Shown here piece by piece: positions 17,865 through 26,101 of a stretch of DNA of 64,000 bases (within the stretch, counting starts at the first letter, position 1; every line of letters begins with the position of its first letter). Both the position numbers and the translations under genes were made by a program. Below the pieces are notes generated by a model. That model worked only from the letters and a program-made list of their open reading frames with translations. It was not told the DNA's origin and ran no database searches. Origin of the DNA: Carnobacterium divergens (GTDB taxonomy: Bacteria; Bacillota; Bacilli; Lactobacillales; Carnobacteriaceae); the NCBI RefSeq assembly GCF_900258435.1, contig NZ_LT992558.1, positions 72,035-136,034 of the forward strand, given 5' to 3'.

Positions 17865-18701
17865 TTAGATGCCTTCTATTTCACGAGTTACCATCCATTT
17901 AATCATAGCAGGATCTGCATGTGAGAAGAATTGACTTTCGCCATCATTTAATGTGGCTATCTGATTGATATCTTCTGCTGTTAATTCAAAATCAAATACA
18001 TCGATATTCTCTTTCATTCGATCTGGATTAACTGATTTTGCTAGTACGATAATGTCTTGTTGAATTAACCAACGCAGGATAATTTGAGCGACACTTTTGT
18101 GATAGGTTTGACCAATTTTCGTTAGAATAGGATTTTTAAAAATATCCCTTTTTCCTTCAGCAAAAGGCGCCCATGCTTCAACAGCAATCCCATCTTCACG
18201 TAATGCTTTGATAGTATTGGTTTGCTGTTGGAATGGATTGATTTGTGGTTTAATTTCATTAAATGCGGCTAAATCAATTGCACGATCGACGGCAAAATTT
18301 GAAATACCAATTGCTCGTACCTTGCCTGATTTTTGCAATTCTTCCATGGCACGCCACGCACCATAAACGTCATTGTACGGCTGATGTATCAGTAATAGAT
18401 CGACATATTCAAGATTGAGGCGTTTAAGGGATTCGTCGAAAGATTTCATGACGCCGTCATAACTGACATTGTGTACCCAAATTTTAGTGGTCACAAATAG
18501 CTCTTCCCGCGCAATGCCAGAGGCTGTAATTCCCTGACCAACTTCACTCTCGTTTAGATAACTTTGTGCGGTATCAATATGACGGTAACCTGCTTTAATT
18601 GCATCTTCGACTGCTTGTGCTGTCTTTTCTTTCGGAATTTGATATACCCCAAATCCTATGATTGGTACCTGAACACCGTTTGCTAACGTTACTTTTTTCA
18701 T
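17865..18701 (-). CDS. Aldo/keto reductase
   Basis: NADPH-dependent carbonyl reductase of the AKR superfamily, 278 residues. The catalytic tetrad is visible: Asp in GYRHIDTAQSY, the Tyr of that block, Lys in VTTKIW and His in LLLIHQPY. The cofactor-binding part near the C-terminus has LAKSVNPDRMKENIDVFDF. Length and order match AKR5-type 2,5-diketogluconate reductase-like proteins common in lactic acid bacteria. The physiological substrate is not predictable. Confidence 0.92.
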   Translation of the reverse strand: MKKVTLANGVQVPIIGFGVYQIPKEKTAQAVEDAIKAGYRHIDTAQSYLNESEVGQGITASGIAREELFVTTKIWVHNVSYDGVMKSFDESLKRLNLEYVDLLLIHQPYNDVYGAWRAMEELQKSGKVRAIGISNFAVDRAIDLAAFNEIKPQINPFQQQTNTIKALREDGIAVEAWAPFAEGKRDIFKNPILTKIGQTYHKSVAQIILRWLIQQDIIVLAKSVNPDRMKENIDVFDFELTAEDINQIATLNDGESQFFSHADPAMIKWMVTREIEGI

Positions 18702-18911
18702 AATTAACTACCCCTAGTTTTTTTATACATTGAGTATAAACTATGGAGTCTACTCTAGGTCAACTACTTTACATTTAACTCCCATCATTTTTTTCTTTCT
18801 TTCCTATCTTATTGCATTTAGTCGCAATTTTTAACTATATAAACACTTCCTTGCTGAATCGCTACTAACTATTTTTTAACCTAGCAAATAAAAATCTTGC
18901 CTCTCACTAAC

Positions 18912-18964
18912 AAAAAAAGTTGCCTAAATACCTCTCAAAAGAGAGATACCTAGACAACTTTTTT
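18912..18964 (-). terminator. Terminator of katA
   Basis: Long, slightly imperfect stem (AGTTGTCTAGGTATCTCTC with its partner) followed by a T run on the minus strand. Confidence 0.8.
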
Positions 18965-18968
18965 AATG

Positions 18969-20426
18969 TTAAATCTTGATTCCTAAACCTTCCGCAACAC
19001 GTGCGCCATATTCAGGATCTGCTTTTAAGAAATGCCCAATTTGGCGAATCTTGATTTGCTCGTCCTTCACTGGGCTCATCGCTGCCACAATATTTTCTAT
19101 CAAACGAGTCTTCTCATCTGCAGGTAACAGACGGTAAAGATCACCCGCTTGCGTGTAATGATCGTCGTCGTCATAAGGAACTGCATCTGCTACGCCATGA
19201 ATTTCAAAGCTTGCTTGTTTATTTTCTGGTGTTTCTGTTGGTCCACCTAAGCTATTAGGCTCGTAATATGCGGAACCACCTCCATTGGCATCACTTCGCA
19301 TGGCACCATCTCGATGATAGTTGTTTACGTCAGTTTTCGAACGGTTGATTGGCAATAAATGACTGTTTGCTCCCACACGATGACGGTGAGCATCACCATA
19401 TGCAAATAAACGACCTTGAAGTAATTTATCTGGTGAAAAATCAATTCCTGGTACAATATTTCCAGGTGAAAAAGTCACTTGTTCTACTTCAGCAAAATAA
19501 TTTGCCGGGTTTTCATTTAAAACCATACGACCTAGTTCAATTAATGGATAATCTTTTTGTGACCATACTTTAGTTACGTCAAATGGATTGAATCGGTAGT
19601 GGTCAGCGTCTGCTAATGGCATTAATTGGACACATACTTTCCACGCTGGGAAGTCTCCATTTTCAATGGCATTGAATAGATCTTCGGTATGATGATCTGG
19701 ATTTTCACCGGCAATTTGCTCCGCCACATCAGCCGTTAAATTTTTGATTCCTTGTTCTGTTTTAAAGTGGTATTTCACCCAAACGCTTTCTCCTTCCGCA
19801 TTCGTCCACTTAAAGGTATGACTACCAAAACCATGCATATGACGGAAAGTAGCTGGAATGCCTCGGTCAGACATTAAAATCGTTACTTGATGAAGTGCTT
19901 CTGGTGATAATGACCAAAAATCCCAAACAGCATTTGGATTTTTTAAATGAGTCTGTGGATCACGTTTTTGAGTATGAATAAAATCTGGGAATTTGATTGC
20001 ATCTCGAATGAAAAATATGGGTGTATTGTTCCCTACAATATCGTAATTGCCTTCTTCTGTGTAAAACTTCAATGCAAACCCACGCGGGTCACGAAGTGTA
20101 TCTGCTGAACCACTTTCGCCAGCTACCGTTGAAAAACGAGCAAACATCGGCGTTTTTTTGCCTACTTTTGAAAATAAATCAGCTTTCGTATAATGGCTTA
20201 AATCATTGGTTACTTCAAAATAACCATGAGCTCCTGCTCCTTTTGCATGTACCACACGCTCAGGAATTCGTTCACGGTTAAAGTGTGCTAATTTTTCTAA
20301 TAAGGCGACGTCTTGTATTAAAACAGGTCCTCGTACGCCAGCTGTCATTGAATTTTGATTGTCGCCAACTGGAGCTCCCTGATCGGTTGTTAAGTTTGAT
20401 TTTGTTGGATCTAAATTTTTAGTCAT
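18969..20426 (-). CDS. katA: Haem catalase
   Basis: Converts hydrogen peroxide to water and oxygen. This is a small-subunit monofunctional catalase of 485 residues from ATG 20426. That start is preferred over the ATG 18 bases upstream because AGGGG lies just before it. The distal haem His60 is in [13 protein letters not shown], Asn133 is in [12 protein letters not shown] and the proximal haem Tyr343 is in [13 protein letters not shown]. All catalytic residues are intact. Lactic acid bacteria usually need external haem for activity. A PerR-like box lies in the 5' region at 20451-20465. It is monocistronic with its own terminator. Confidence 0.97.
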   Translation of the reverse strand: MTKNLDPTKSNLTTDQGAPVGDNQNSMTAGVRGPVLIQDVALLEKLAHFNRERIPERVVHAKGAGAHGYFEVTNDLSHYTKADLFSKVGKKTPMFARFSTVAGESGSADTLRDPRGFALKFYTEEGNYDIVGNNTPIFFIRDAIKFPDFIHTQKRDPQTHLKNPNAVWDFWSLSPEALHQVTILMSDRGIPATFRHMHGFGSHTFKWTNAEGESVWVKYHFKTEQGIKNLTADVAEQIAGENPDHHTEDLFNAIENGDFPAWKVCVQLMPLADADHYRFNPFDVTKVWSQKDYPLIELGRMVLNENPANYFAEVEQVTFSPGNIVPGIDFSPDKLLQGRLFAYGDAHRHRVGANSHLLPINRSKTDVNNYHRDGAMRSDANGGGSAYYEPNSLGGPTETPENKQASFEIHGVADAVPYDDDDHYTQAGDLYRLLPADEKTRLIENIVAAMSPVKDEQIKIRQIGHFLKADPEYGARVAEGLGIKI

Positions 20427-20450
20427 TCTTTTTCCCCTATCCATCTTTAT

Positions 20451-20465
20451 TTATTATCATTCTAA
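20451..20465. promoter_or_regulatory. PerR/Fur-like box before katA
   Basis: TTATTATCATTCTAA matches the PerR consensus TTATAATNATTATAA at 12 of 14 defined positions. It lies just downstream of a minus-strand TATAAT (20474-20479), a good place for repression of katA. Confidence 0.5.
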
Positions 20466-20681
20466 AAATAGAACGATTATAATAAGGATAACGTTAAAAA
20501 AACTGCCGGTCAATCTATCTGCTCTTATCTAATTGACGATTTGAATGAAAATCATAAAATTATGTTTCGAGTTTTTTATGGAATTCTATTTAATTCTTTT
20601 GATTGTTACTATTTACAATGTAGTGATTATGCATTAAACTATTTTATTAATCATTGAAGACCGATTAGGAGGACAAAAACG

Positions 20682-21107
20682 ATGCATCACCCAAAAAAGC
20701 TAGCTCTACTATTCTGCGTTATAGCGCTTCTTGCTATTATTGGATTTTTTATAATTACTACTAACACAGGAGACTTGAAAAAAAAGCTTATTCATACAAC
20801 TTGGACTATACATACCGCTGAAGGAGAAGTAGGAACTGTTCTATTCAACAAAGATACTGCATCTTTTTCTATAAAATGCAGCGATGGTCGAAAAGAAAAA
20901 ATAAAGGGATACTTTAAAGTTAATAACTATACTAGAAAAATAAAAATAAAAAATTCAAAAAAAGAACTCACTATATCTGTAGAAAACACAAAATTCAATG
21001 AGTTTGATAAAGGGAGCAATACCGTTAATCTTGAAGGTTTTTGTGATTATTCCTATCCAAATACAGTGGATGGTGTGATGGAAAAAAGCATTAAGTTATC
21101 TGATTGA
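20682..21107 (+). CDS. Hypothetical membrane-anchored protein
   Basis: A 141-residue protein with one N-terminal transmembrane helix (about residues 7-26) and a basic, beta-rich extracellular part with two cysteines (SIKCSDGR, EGFCDY). The TTWTIHTAEGEVGTVLF strand pattern suggests a small lipocalin-like or DUF-type fold, but I cannot name a family. The start follows TAGGAGGACA. It is monocistronic, with no clear terminator before the convergent HAD gene. Confidence 0.65.
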   Translation: MHHPKKLALLFCVIALLAIIGFFIITTNTGDLKKKLIHTTWTIHTAEGEVGTVLFNKDTASFSIKCSDGRKEKIKGYFKVNNYTRKIKIKNSKKELTISVENTKFNEFDKGSNTVNLEGFCDYSYPNTVDGVMEKSIKLSD

Positions 21108-21192
21108 AAATTGATAGAGTTATTTTCAAATTCGCAGAATTTCTACTTTTTAAACACGCACTTAATTTTTTACTTTATAACAACTAAAAATC

Positions 21193-22032
21193 TTATTTAT
21201 TTTTTATTGCTCCAATTTCTTGCAACCCGATTTGAATGCCATTTTTTTCTGGGCTTTCTGTAATCTTATCTGCTACTTGTTTTAATTCTTCTCGTCCATT
21301 TCCCATTGCAATACCTGTTCCAACCAATTTCAACATTTCTATATCATTTAATCCATCACCAAAAGCTGCAGTTGCTTCAATGGGAATGTGTAAGTGTTCT
21401 AGTAGTTTAATGATTCCGACCGCCTTTGAACCGCCTTCTGGACAGACGTCCACTGAATAAGGATTCCATCGCATAAAATTACAGTCTGGAAATTCTTTTG
21501 CGTAGTAGGCATCGTATTTTTCAGTTGCATGTAACATACACTGGTAAATAACACGATTTTCATAATATTCTTTTAAAATGGGTTTTTTGCTTTTATCGCC
21601 ATATTTAAAAATTAAGTTCACGATAAAGTGAGGCGGTGTAAAGGGGAGATGGTTGCTAATTTTTTTCTTCCAGCCTTTACTGCTGGCACTTACTAATGAA
21701 TTGCCTAAAATTTTGTCTGAACCACAAAAGGCAACCGTTTGATTGTTTAATTCAGCTGCTTTTGCAATTCGCTTAACAGCTCCTTTTTTCATGGGATTCT
21801 GATAAATAACTTCATTTTGATGGACAACGTATTGACCGTTCAAGCTCACATAGGTTTCAATCTCTAGTTCTGCTAAGATTTCGTGAATCCTAAAAGGCGG
21901 TCTACCTGTTGCGATTGCAGGAATAATTCCGGCTTCTTTTAATTCTGCAATTGCTTTTCTGGCTGATTCTGGAATGCGCTTCTTCCCATTTAAAAGAGTG
22001 CCATCAATATCAAAAAAGATGATTTTATACAT
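21193..22032 (-). CDS. Cof-type HAD-IIB family phosphatase
   Basis: A 279-residue cytosolic HAD hydrolase. Motif I FFDIDGTLL supplies the nucleophile and acid Asp, motif II is AIATGRPP, and motifs III/IV are GSKAVGI and AFGDGLNDIEML. The C2B cap domain fills about residues 85-200. Proteins of this type dephosphorylate sugar phosphates, FMN or similar compounds; the substrate is not told by sequence. It stands alone upstream of the leader-ORF locus at 22261. Confidence 0.92.
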   Translation of the reverse strand: MYKIIFFDIDGTLLNGKKRIPESARKAIAELKEAGIIPAIATGRPPFRIHEILAELEIETYVSLNGQYVVHQNEVIYQNPMKKGAVKRIAKAAELNNQTVAFCGSDKILGNSLVSASSKGWKKKISNHLPFTPPHFIVNLIFKYGDKSKKPILKEYYENRVIYQCMLHATEKYDAYYAKEFPDCNFMRWNPYSVDVCPEGGSKAVGIIKLLEHLHIPIEATAAFGDGLNDIEMLKLVGTGIAMGNGREELKQVADKITESPEKNGIQIGLQEIGAIKNK

Positions 22033-22138
22033 AACTAGCTCCTTTTTAAAACTGATTTGATTTAAGTTTATTGTACTCTATTTAATAGCAAAATAAAAAG
22101 GTTGAATGTCAGCAACTATATCACTAACAAGTTAAGAT

Positions 22139-22151
22139 ACTGTTAAACAGT
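22139..22151. repeat. 13-base palindrome
   Basis: ACTGTTAAACAGT is a perfect palindrome around a central A, in the stretch between the HAD gene and the leader-ORF locus. It could be an operator, but no regulator is known to match. Confidence 0.35.
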
Positions 22152-22235
22152 CCCTTAATTAGTTCGTTATATTTTTTAATTTCCTCCCCATTCTTATCAC
22201 CCGTACTTGATCTACCTATTCACTTAAGAAAATTA

Positions 22236-22274
22236 TTGCATTTTTTCTACAAAACCATAAATATATGTTAAAAT
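22236..22274 (+). promoter_or_regulatory. Candidate promoter of the two-ORF transcript
   Basis: TTGCAT (22236-22241) is followed by AT-rich -10 candidates. The best is the extended TGTTAAAAT with TAAAAT at 22269-22274. Transcription would begin near 22281 and end at the terminator at 22584-22633. Confidence 0.4.
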
Positions 22275-22315
22275 AAAATCACGATACATATTTAATTAAA
22301 AAGGAAGCGGTTAGT

Positions 22316-22423
22316 GTGCTACAAAACAGCTTAACAAATAAAAAAATCCAACCATTTAGCCCACATCGTCACCTCAATATAGCTTGTTTCAAACCAGTTG
22401 TTCGTGAGGTGATGATTTGTTAG
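22316..22423 (+). CDS. Candidate 35-residue leader peptide
   Basis: Short ORF starting at GTG 22316 with AAGGA ten bases upstream. It encodes MLQNSLTNKKIQPFSPHRHL then 15 further residues ending VMIC. Its stop TAG (22421-22423) overlaps the start of the next ORF. Codons 17-21 form one arm of a 12-bp stem and the last codons form the other, so translating this ORF would open the hairpin that hides the next ribosome site. No homologue is recognised. Its reality rests on the arrangement. Confidence 0.4.
   Translation: MLQNSLTNKKIQPFSPHRHLNIACFKPVVREVMIC
22365..22416 (+). promoter_or_regulatory. Hairpin sequestering the ribosome site of the 54-residue ORF
   Basis: ATCGTCACCTCA (22365-22376) pairs with TGAGGTGATGAT (22405-22416) over all 12 positions, one of them G-U, across a 28-base loop. 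The 3' arm contains the whole GAGGTGAT Shine-Dalgarno (22406-22413) and ends right before the TTG start at 22417. Confidence 0.55.
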
Positions 22424-22581
22424 AACCAAAGCTTATTAAACAACTACTTTTCAGAATTATAGGCTTCATTCTTTTACTGCTATTACCTTTCGATTTAAAA
22501 ATTGGATTACTCATCTCTATCATTTACTTTTTAATCATGTGGTTGCCTGTTTGCTTGTTAAATTTTAAAAAGAAAAAATAG
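22417..22581 (+). CDS. Candidate 54-residue hydrophobic membrane protein
   Basis: An ORF starting at TTG 22417 behind GAGGTGAT. The protein starts MLEPKLIKQLLFRIIGF, continues with two hydrophobic stretches (about residues 10-22 and 28-48) and ends in FKKKK. Size, hydrophobicity and basic tail recall small membrane proteins such as type I toxins, but no family is recognised. The start overlaps the stop of the upstream leader ORF and its ribosome site is paired in a hairpin, so translation should depend on the leader. It ends just before a strong terminator. Confidence 0.5.
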   Translation: MLEPKLIKQLLFRIIGFILLLLLPFDLKIGLLISIIYFLIMWLPVCLLNFKKKK

Positions 22582-22583
22582 AA

Positions 22584-22633
22584 AAAATCCCATGAAATAA
22601 CCCCTACATAGCGGTTATTTCATGGGATTTCTT
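22584..22633. terminator. Bidirectional terminator
   Basis: A 19-base arm (AAAATCCCATGAAATAACC) pairs with GGTTATTTCATGGGATTT over an 11-base loop. It ends the small-ORF transcript on the plus strand and the MHYT-GGDEF-EAL gene on the minus strand. Confidence 0.85.
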
Positions 22634-22638
22634 ATTCT

Positions 22639-25050
22639 TTATTTTTTCAACCACGTTTCTTCAATTTCATCATAAGGAATCGGCTTACTAAAGTAATAAC
22701 CTTGAATTAAAAAATTCCCCATATGATTTAACGTTGCTAGCTGTTCTTTGGTTTCAACGCCTTCAACTATAATTTGCAAATCAAGTTTTTGGGCTAGTTG
22801 AATAATTGTTTCTGTCACGATAAATACTTTTTTATCAATGTTCATCGCTTCGGTAAAGCTTCGATCAATCTTCAAGCTTTGAATAGGAAATTCCATTAAA
22901 TAGCGTAATGAACTGTAGCCTGTTCCAAAGTCATCCACACTTAAATGGACGCCTAGTCGATGCAACCGCCATAGAATATTTTTTGATTCTGTTACGTCTT
23001 CCATTAAGACCGTTTCCGTAATTTCTAACTCGAGTAAATAGGGTGGAATTTGATATTTTTTTAGCAATTCTTCAATTAATGCAACCAACTCATCTTCTTG
23101 AAAATGTTCAGCGGAAACATTGACAGAAATGGGAACTTCATAGCCTTTTGTAAGCCAACATTTTATTTGTTTCACACTCATTTCCACTAATTGCTTGGTT
23201 AACTCTAAAATATGTCCGGTCTTTTCACTTAATGGGATAAATTCATCTGGGTAACGCAACCGATCCTCACCAGTGACTTGCCAGCGAATCAAGCCTTCTA
23301 CCCCATAAAAACGACCGCTATCTGCATATACTTTAGGTTGGTAGTGTAAAATAAATTCCTGATTTTCAATACCTTGAATCAATTCTAATTCTTTTTGATA
23401 ATCATTTTTCAACTGCACTTGATAGTCAGAATACGAAACAATCATCGTTTTCCCTGAATTTTTCACTTCTTGCTTAGCTGAAAACATCGCAATATCTGCT
23501 TTTTTTAGCAACTCTTCTAATTCAGACCCATCTTCAAAGGCTTTTACAACACCAATGCTTGCGGTTGGATTCAACACCATTTTTTCAACAATAAGAGGTT
23601 CATCAAAGGCTCTTAAAAGATTTTCAGTTACTTCTCTTGTTTCTGCTTCAGTTTTTTCAATGTAAATTAATGCAAATTCGTCGCCACCAGTGCGCGCAAG
23701 AAAGTAGTGGTGACCGATATAGTCGCGCATCCGTTTTGCAATATTTTCTAAATATGCGTCCCCAATATGGTGACCAAGTGTATCATTGACTTTCTTTAAT
23801 TCGTTCAAATCAATATAGAAAATAACGAAAGAATTCTTTTTAGTACAATCATAATTTTTTTCAAAAAGCTCAAGTTCTTGATGAACAAATTCATTCATAT
23901 AATAACGATTGGGAAGATTGGTTAAGCTGTCATGATAAGCGATTTGACGAATTTGACGCTTCATCTCATTTTCTTCTGTTACGTCAATAGCAATAATAAA
24001 GACTTCTGTTACTATTCGATTGTTAGGAACTACTGGAATCATTTTAATTTTAAATTCACGATATTCATTGGTTTTTAGTTTTATTTGTTCTTCTAAATGC
24101 ATGCTTGTTCCCGTTTCGATTACTTCTTGAAAACATTGAACTGCATTGACATAATCTTCATCTCGCATAAATTGACGAACGGGATGTTCCCTATCTTTTT
24201 CTAAACTTATCTGGAATGAATCAATAGCCACTTCATTTGCGGTCACCAATTCTCCATTTGTATTTAATAGAAAAACAGGATCGGGATTGCTTTTTAATAG
24301 TGCTAAACTGGTATCTTTTAATTTACTGATTTCTAGTCTGTTTGTATCAAAAATGTAACTGATTAAGCTACTAAAAATCAATAACACCTCTACTAAAACA
24401 ACCATTGAACTTAAACTGACAGACAAAAATGCTAAATTCGCATGATTTTCACCAACACTATGAGGCGTCATCATTCCAAACATTCCTAAATAGTGAAATG
24501 AAAAAATACCTACTGCCAAAATCAATACTTGTTTCAAATCTTTGATTATTTTAAAAGAGTGATGTTCTATTCGAATCGCTTTCATGGTTAAATACGCTGA
24601 GACGTAACCGATGACCAGTGAAACCAACAAAACAATCGGATGTTTTTCTAGCTCTAAAGGCATCATTGCAGCCATTCCGATATAATGCATCAAAACAAGT
24701 CCAGTACCAAACAGCACCGTTCCTTTTGTTACATCTTGAGATTTGAATTTTGGTGAGCAAATTTTAAAGAACGCTCCATATGTTCCAATAAAAACAACTA
24801 CTCCTGATAAAACAACTAATTGAGTATTGTAAGAATCAAACACCGCATGCTGAAACGAAATCATACTGATAAAATGCATTCCCCAGATACCAAAACTAAC
24901 ACCTAATGATTTTAATAGTAACCACACATGCCAATTGAGTTTCTTTTTTCTACTTAAAAAATAATCCATACTAACAGCATTATAAGAAGTAAAGATGGCA
25001 ATCATAAATGAAATTGCCATTAACAACGGAGTTAAATAATTAAATTTCAC
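22639..25050 (-). CDS. MHYT-PAS-GGDEF-EAL cyclic-di-GMP turnover protein
   Basis: An 803-residue inner-membrane sensor. Residues 1-235 hold about seven helices with MHYT-type blocks (GMHFISM, LMHYIGMAAMM, FHYLGMFGM), thought to bind copper and sense O2, CO or NO. A PAS domain follows (about 245-365). The GGDEF domain has intact RTGGDEF at 454-459, so cyclase activity is possible; no RxxD I-site is seen. The EAL domain has EGL (Glu585) in place of EAL and keeps DDFGTGYSSL, so phosphodiesterase activity is also plausible. It sits just downstream of the exopolysaccharide operon on the same strand, about 200 bases away, and could set the c-di-GMP level read by that operon's receptor. Confidence 0.93.
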   Translation of the reverse strand: MKFNYLTPLLMAISFMIAIFTSYNAVSMDYFLSRKKKLNWHVWLLLKSLGVSFGIWGMHFISMISFQHAVFDSYNTQLVVLSGVVVFIGTYGAFFKICSPKFKSQDVTKGTVLFGTGLVLMHYIGMAAMMPLELEKHPIVLLVSLVIGYVSAYLTMKAIRIEHHSFKIIKDLKQVLILAVGIFSFHYLGMFGMMTPHSVGENHANLAFLSVSLSSMVVLVEVLLIFSSLISYIFDTNRLEISKLKDTSLALLKSNPDPVFLLNTNGELVTANEVAIDSFQISLEKDREHPVRQFMRDEDYVNAVQCFQEVIETGTSMHLEEQIKLKTNEYREFKIKMIPVVPNNRIVTEVFIIAIDVTEENEMKRQIRQIAYHDSLTNLPNRYYMNEFVHQELELFEKNYDCTKKNSFVIFYIDLNELKKVNDTLGHHIGDAYLENIAKRMRDYIGHHYFLARTGGDEFALIYIEKTEAETREVTENLLRAFDEPLIVEKMVLNPTASIGVVKAFEDGSELEELLKKADIAMFSAKQEVKNSGKTMIVSYSDYQVQLKNDYQKELELIQGIENQEFILHYQPKVYADSGRFYGVEGLIRWQVTGEDRLRYPDEFIPLSEKTGHILELTKQLVEMSVKQIKCWLTKGYEVPISVNVSAEHFQEDELVALIEELLKKYQIPPYLLELEITETVLMEDVTESKNILWRLHRLGVHLSVDDFGTGYSSLRYLMEFPIQSLKIDRSFTEAMNIDKKVFIVTETIIQLAQKLDLQIIVEGVETKEQLATLNHMGNFLIQGYYFSKPIPYDEIEETWLKK

Positions 25051-25194
25051 GAATCACTCCACCTTTTCAGATTTGTTATTTCACATCAAAAAATTGATTG
25101 AAATACTCACAACACTATCATAGCTCAATTTTATTTTTGATACATTAAAATAGACTTAAATTATGTTATTTATCCAAATTTAGCCCTAATTTAC

Positions 25195-25242
25195 AAAAAA
25201 GAAGACAACTTCGTATTCTCATACTTATAGTTGCCCTCTTTT
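25195..25242 (-). terminator. Terminator of the exopolysaccharide operon
   Basis: AAAAGAGGGCAACT pairs imperfectly with AGTTGTCTTCTTTT on the minus strand, followed by T. It lies just after the last gene of the operon. Confidence 0.65.
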
Positions 25243-25252
25243 AGATTGTGTT

Positions 25253-26101
25253 TTAAACATCGTACTCCAATTCTTTAATTGCCGCTTCAACAAAGTCATA
25301 GGGTGTATGAATCGTTTCTTTATCAAATTGTGCTGCCCCTGCTTGAATCACAAGATCAACGGTGTGGAGATCTGAAAATTCTCTTGCTGACTTTTCAAAG
25401 AATTCTTTAATTCGATCGGTTACAATTTTGCTGCCGTCTTGATCTGTAAACAATAATAAACCCCAAGTTAAATGTTCCCGATCCAATACATAAAGAACAT
25501 CGTTGTCTCTTATCGCTTCTTTAGTCGATCTCGTCACGCGTTTAATCACTTCTGAAATTTGTTCATCATCTAACATTCGTTGCAGTTCATTCCAATACTT
25601 CACTTGAATCACAACCATTGAAACCGGTAAATTAAAACGTCTAGATGTCGACATAAATACCAACGCATCTTCTTTATAGGCGGTCATCGTACGCAGTCTT
25701 GTTTCTGCGTCAAGCGTTCCTAACTGTCTAGTTTTACGTTCTAATTGATGATTCTCAGCTTGCAGTTCTTTAGTATGGTAACTAAACAGATAGATCATCA
25801 CTGAAAATAAGGGTGTCATCACTAACCAAAAATACAAATTCAAGCTAACCGATTGACTGTTGGTAGTTGCTAAAAATAACGCATAACTCCCTTGACCAAA
25901 AATAAACAATAAATTTAGGACAAGTCCCATGGTAATGGTGGTGAAATACGTGACAATCGCTAAAATCATCGCGATGTTCATAAAAATGATATTTTGCGCA
26001 AAACGTTCAGGATTCATTCCGACAAAAATAGCAACGATAAAATTCAATAACAGAAATCCTAATAAAGATAAATCTGATAATAATTGGTTATTTTTCATCA
26101 T
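25253..26101 (-). CDS. Membrane protein with degenerate GGDEF domain (PssE-like c-di-GMP receptor)
   Basis: A 282-residue protein with about four to five transmembrane helices (1-110), a short coiled coil and a GGDEF-fold domain (about 130-280). The active-site motif is DREHL (207-211) instead of GGDEF, so it should not make c-di-GMP. The inhibitory-site motif RxxD is kept as RDND (Arg198-Asp201), seven residues earlier, as in receptors. In Listeria a protein of this type activates exopolysaccharide synthesis. Its start overlaps the end of the bcsB-like gene by 14 bases. The role is inferred by family knowledge and position. Confidence 0.85.
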   Translation of the reverse strand: MMKNNQLLSDLSLLGFLLLNFIVAIFVGMNPERFAQNIIFMNIAMILAIVTYFTTITMGLVLNLLFIFGQGSYALFLATTNSQSVSLNLYFWLVMTPLFSVMIYLFSYHTKELQAENHQLERKTRQLGTLDAETRLRTMTAYKEDALVFMSTSRRFNLPVSMVVIQVKYWNELQRMLDDEQISEVIKRVTRSTKEAIRDNDVLYVLDREHLTWGLLLFTDQDGSKIVTDRIKEFFEKSAREFSDLHTVDLVIQAGAAQFDKETIHTPYDFVEAAIKELEYDV

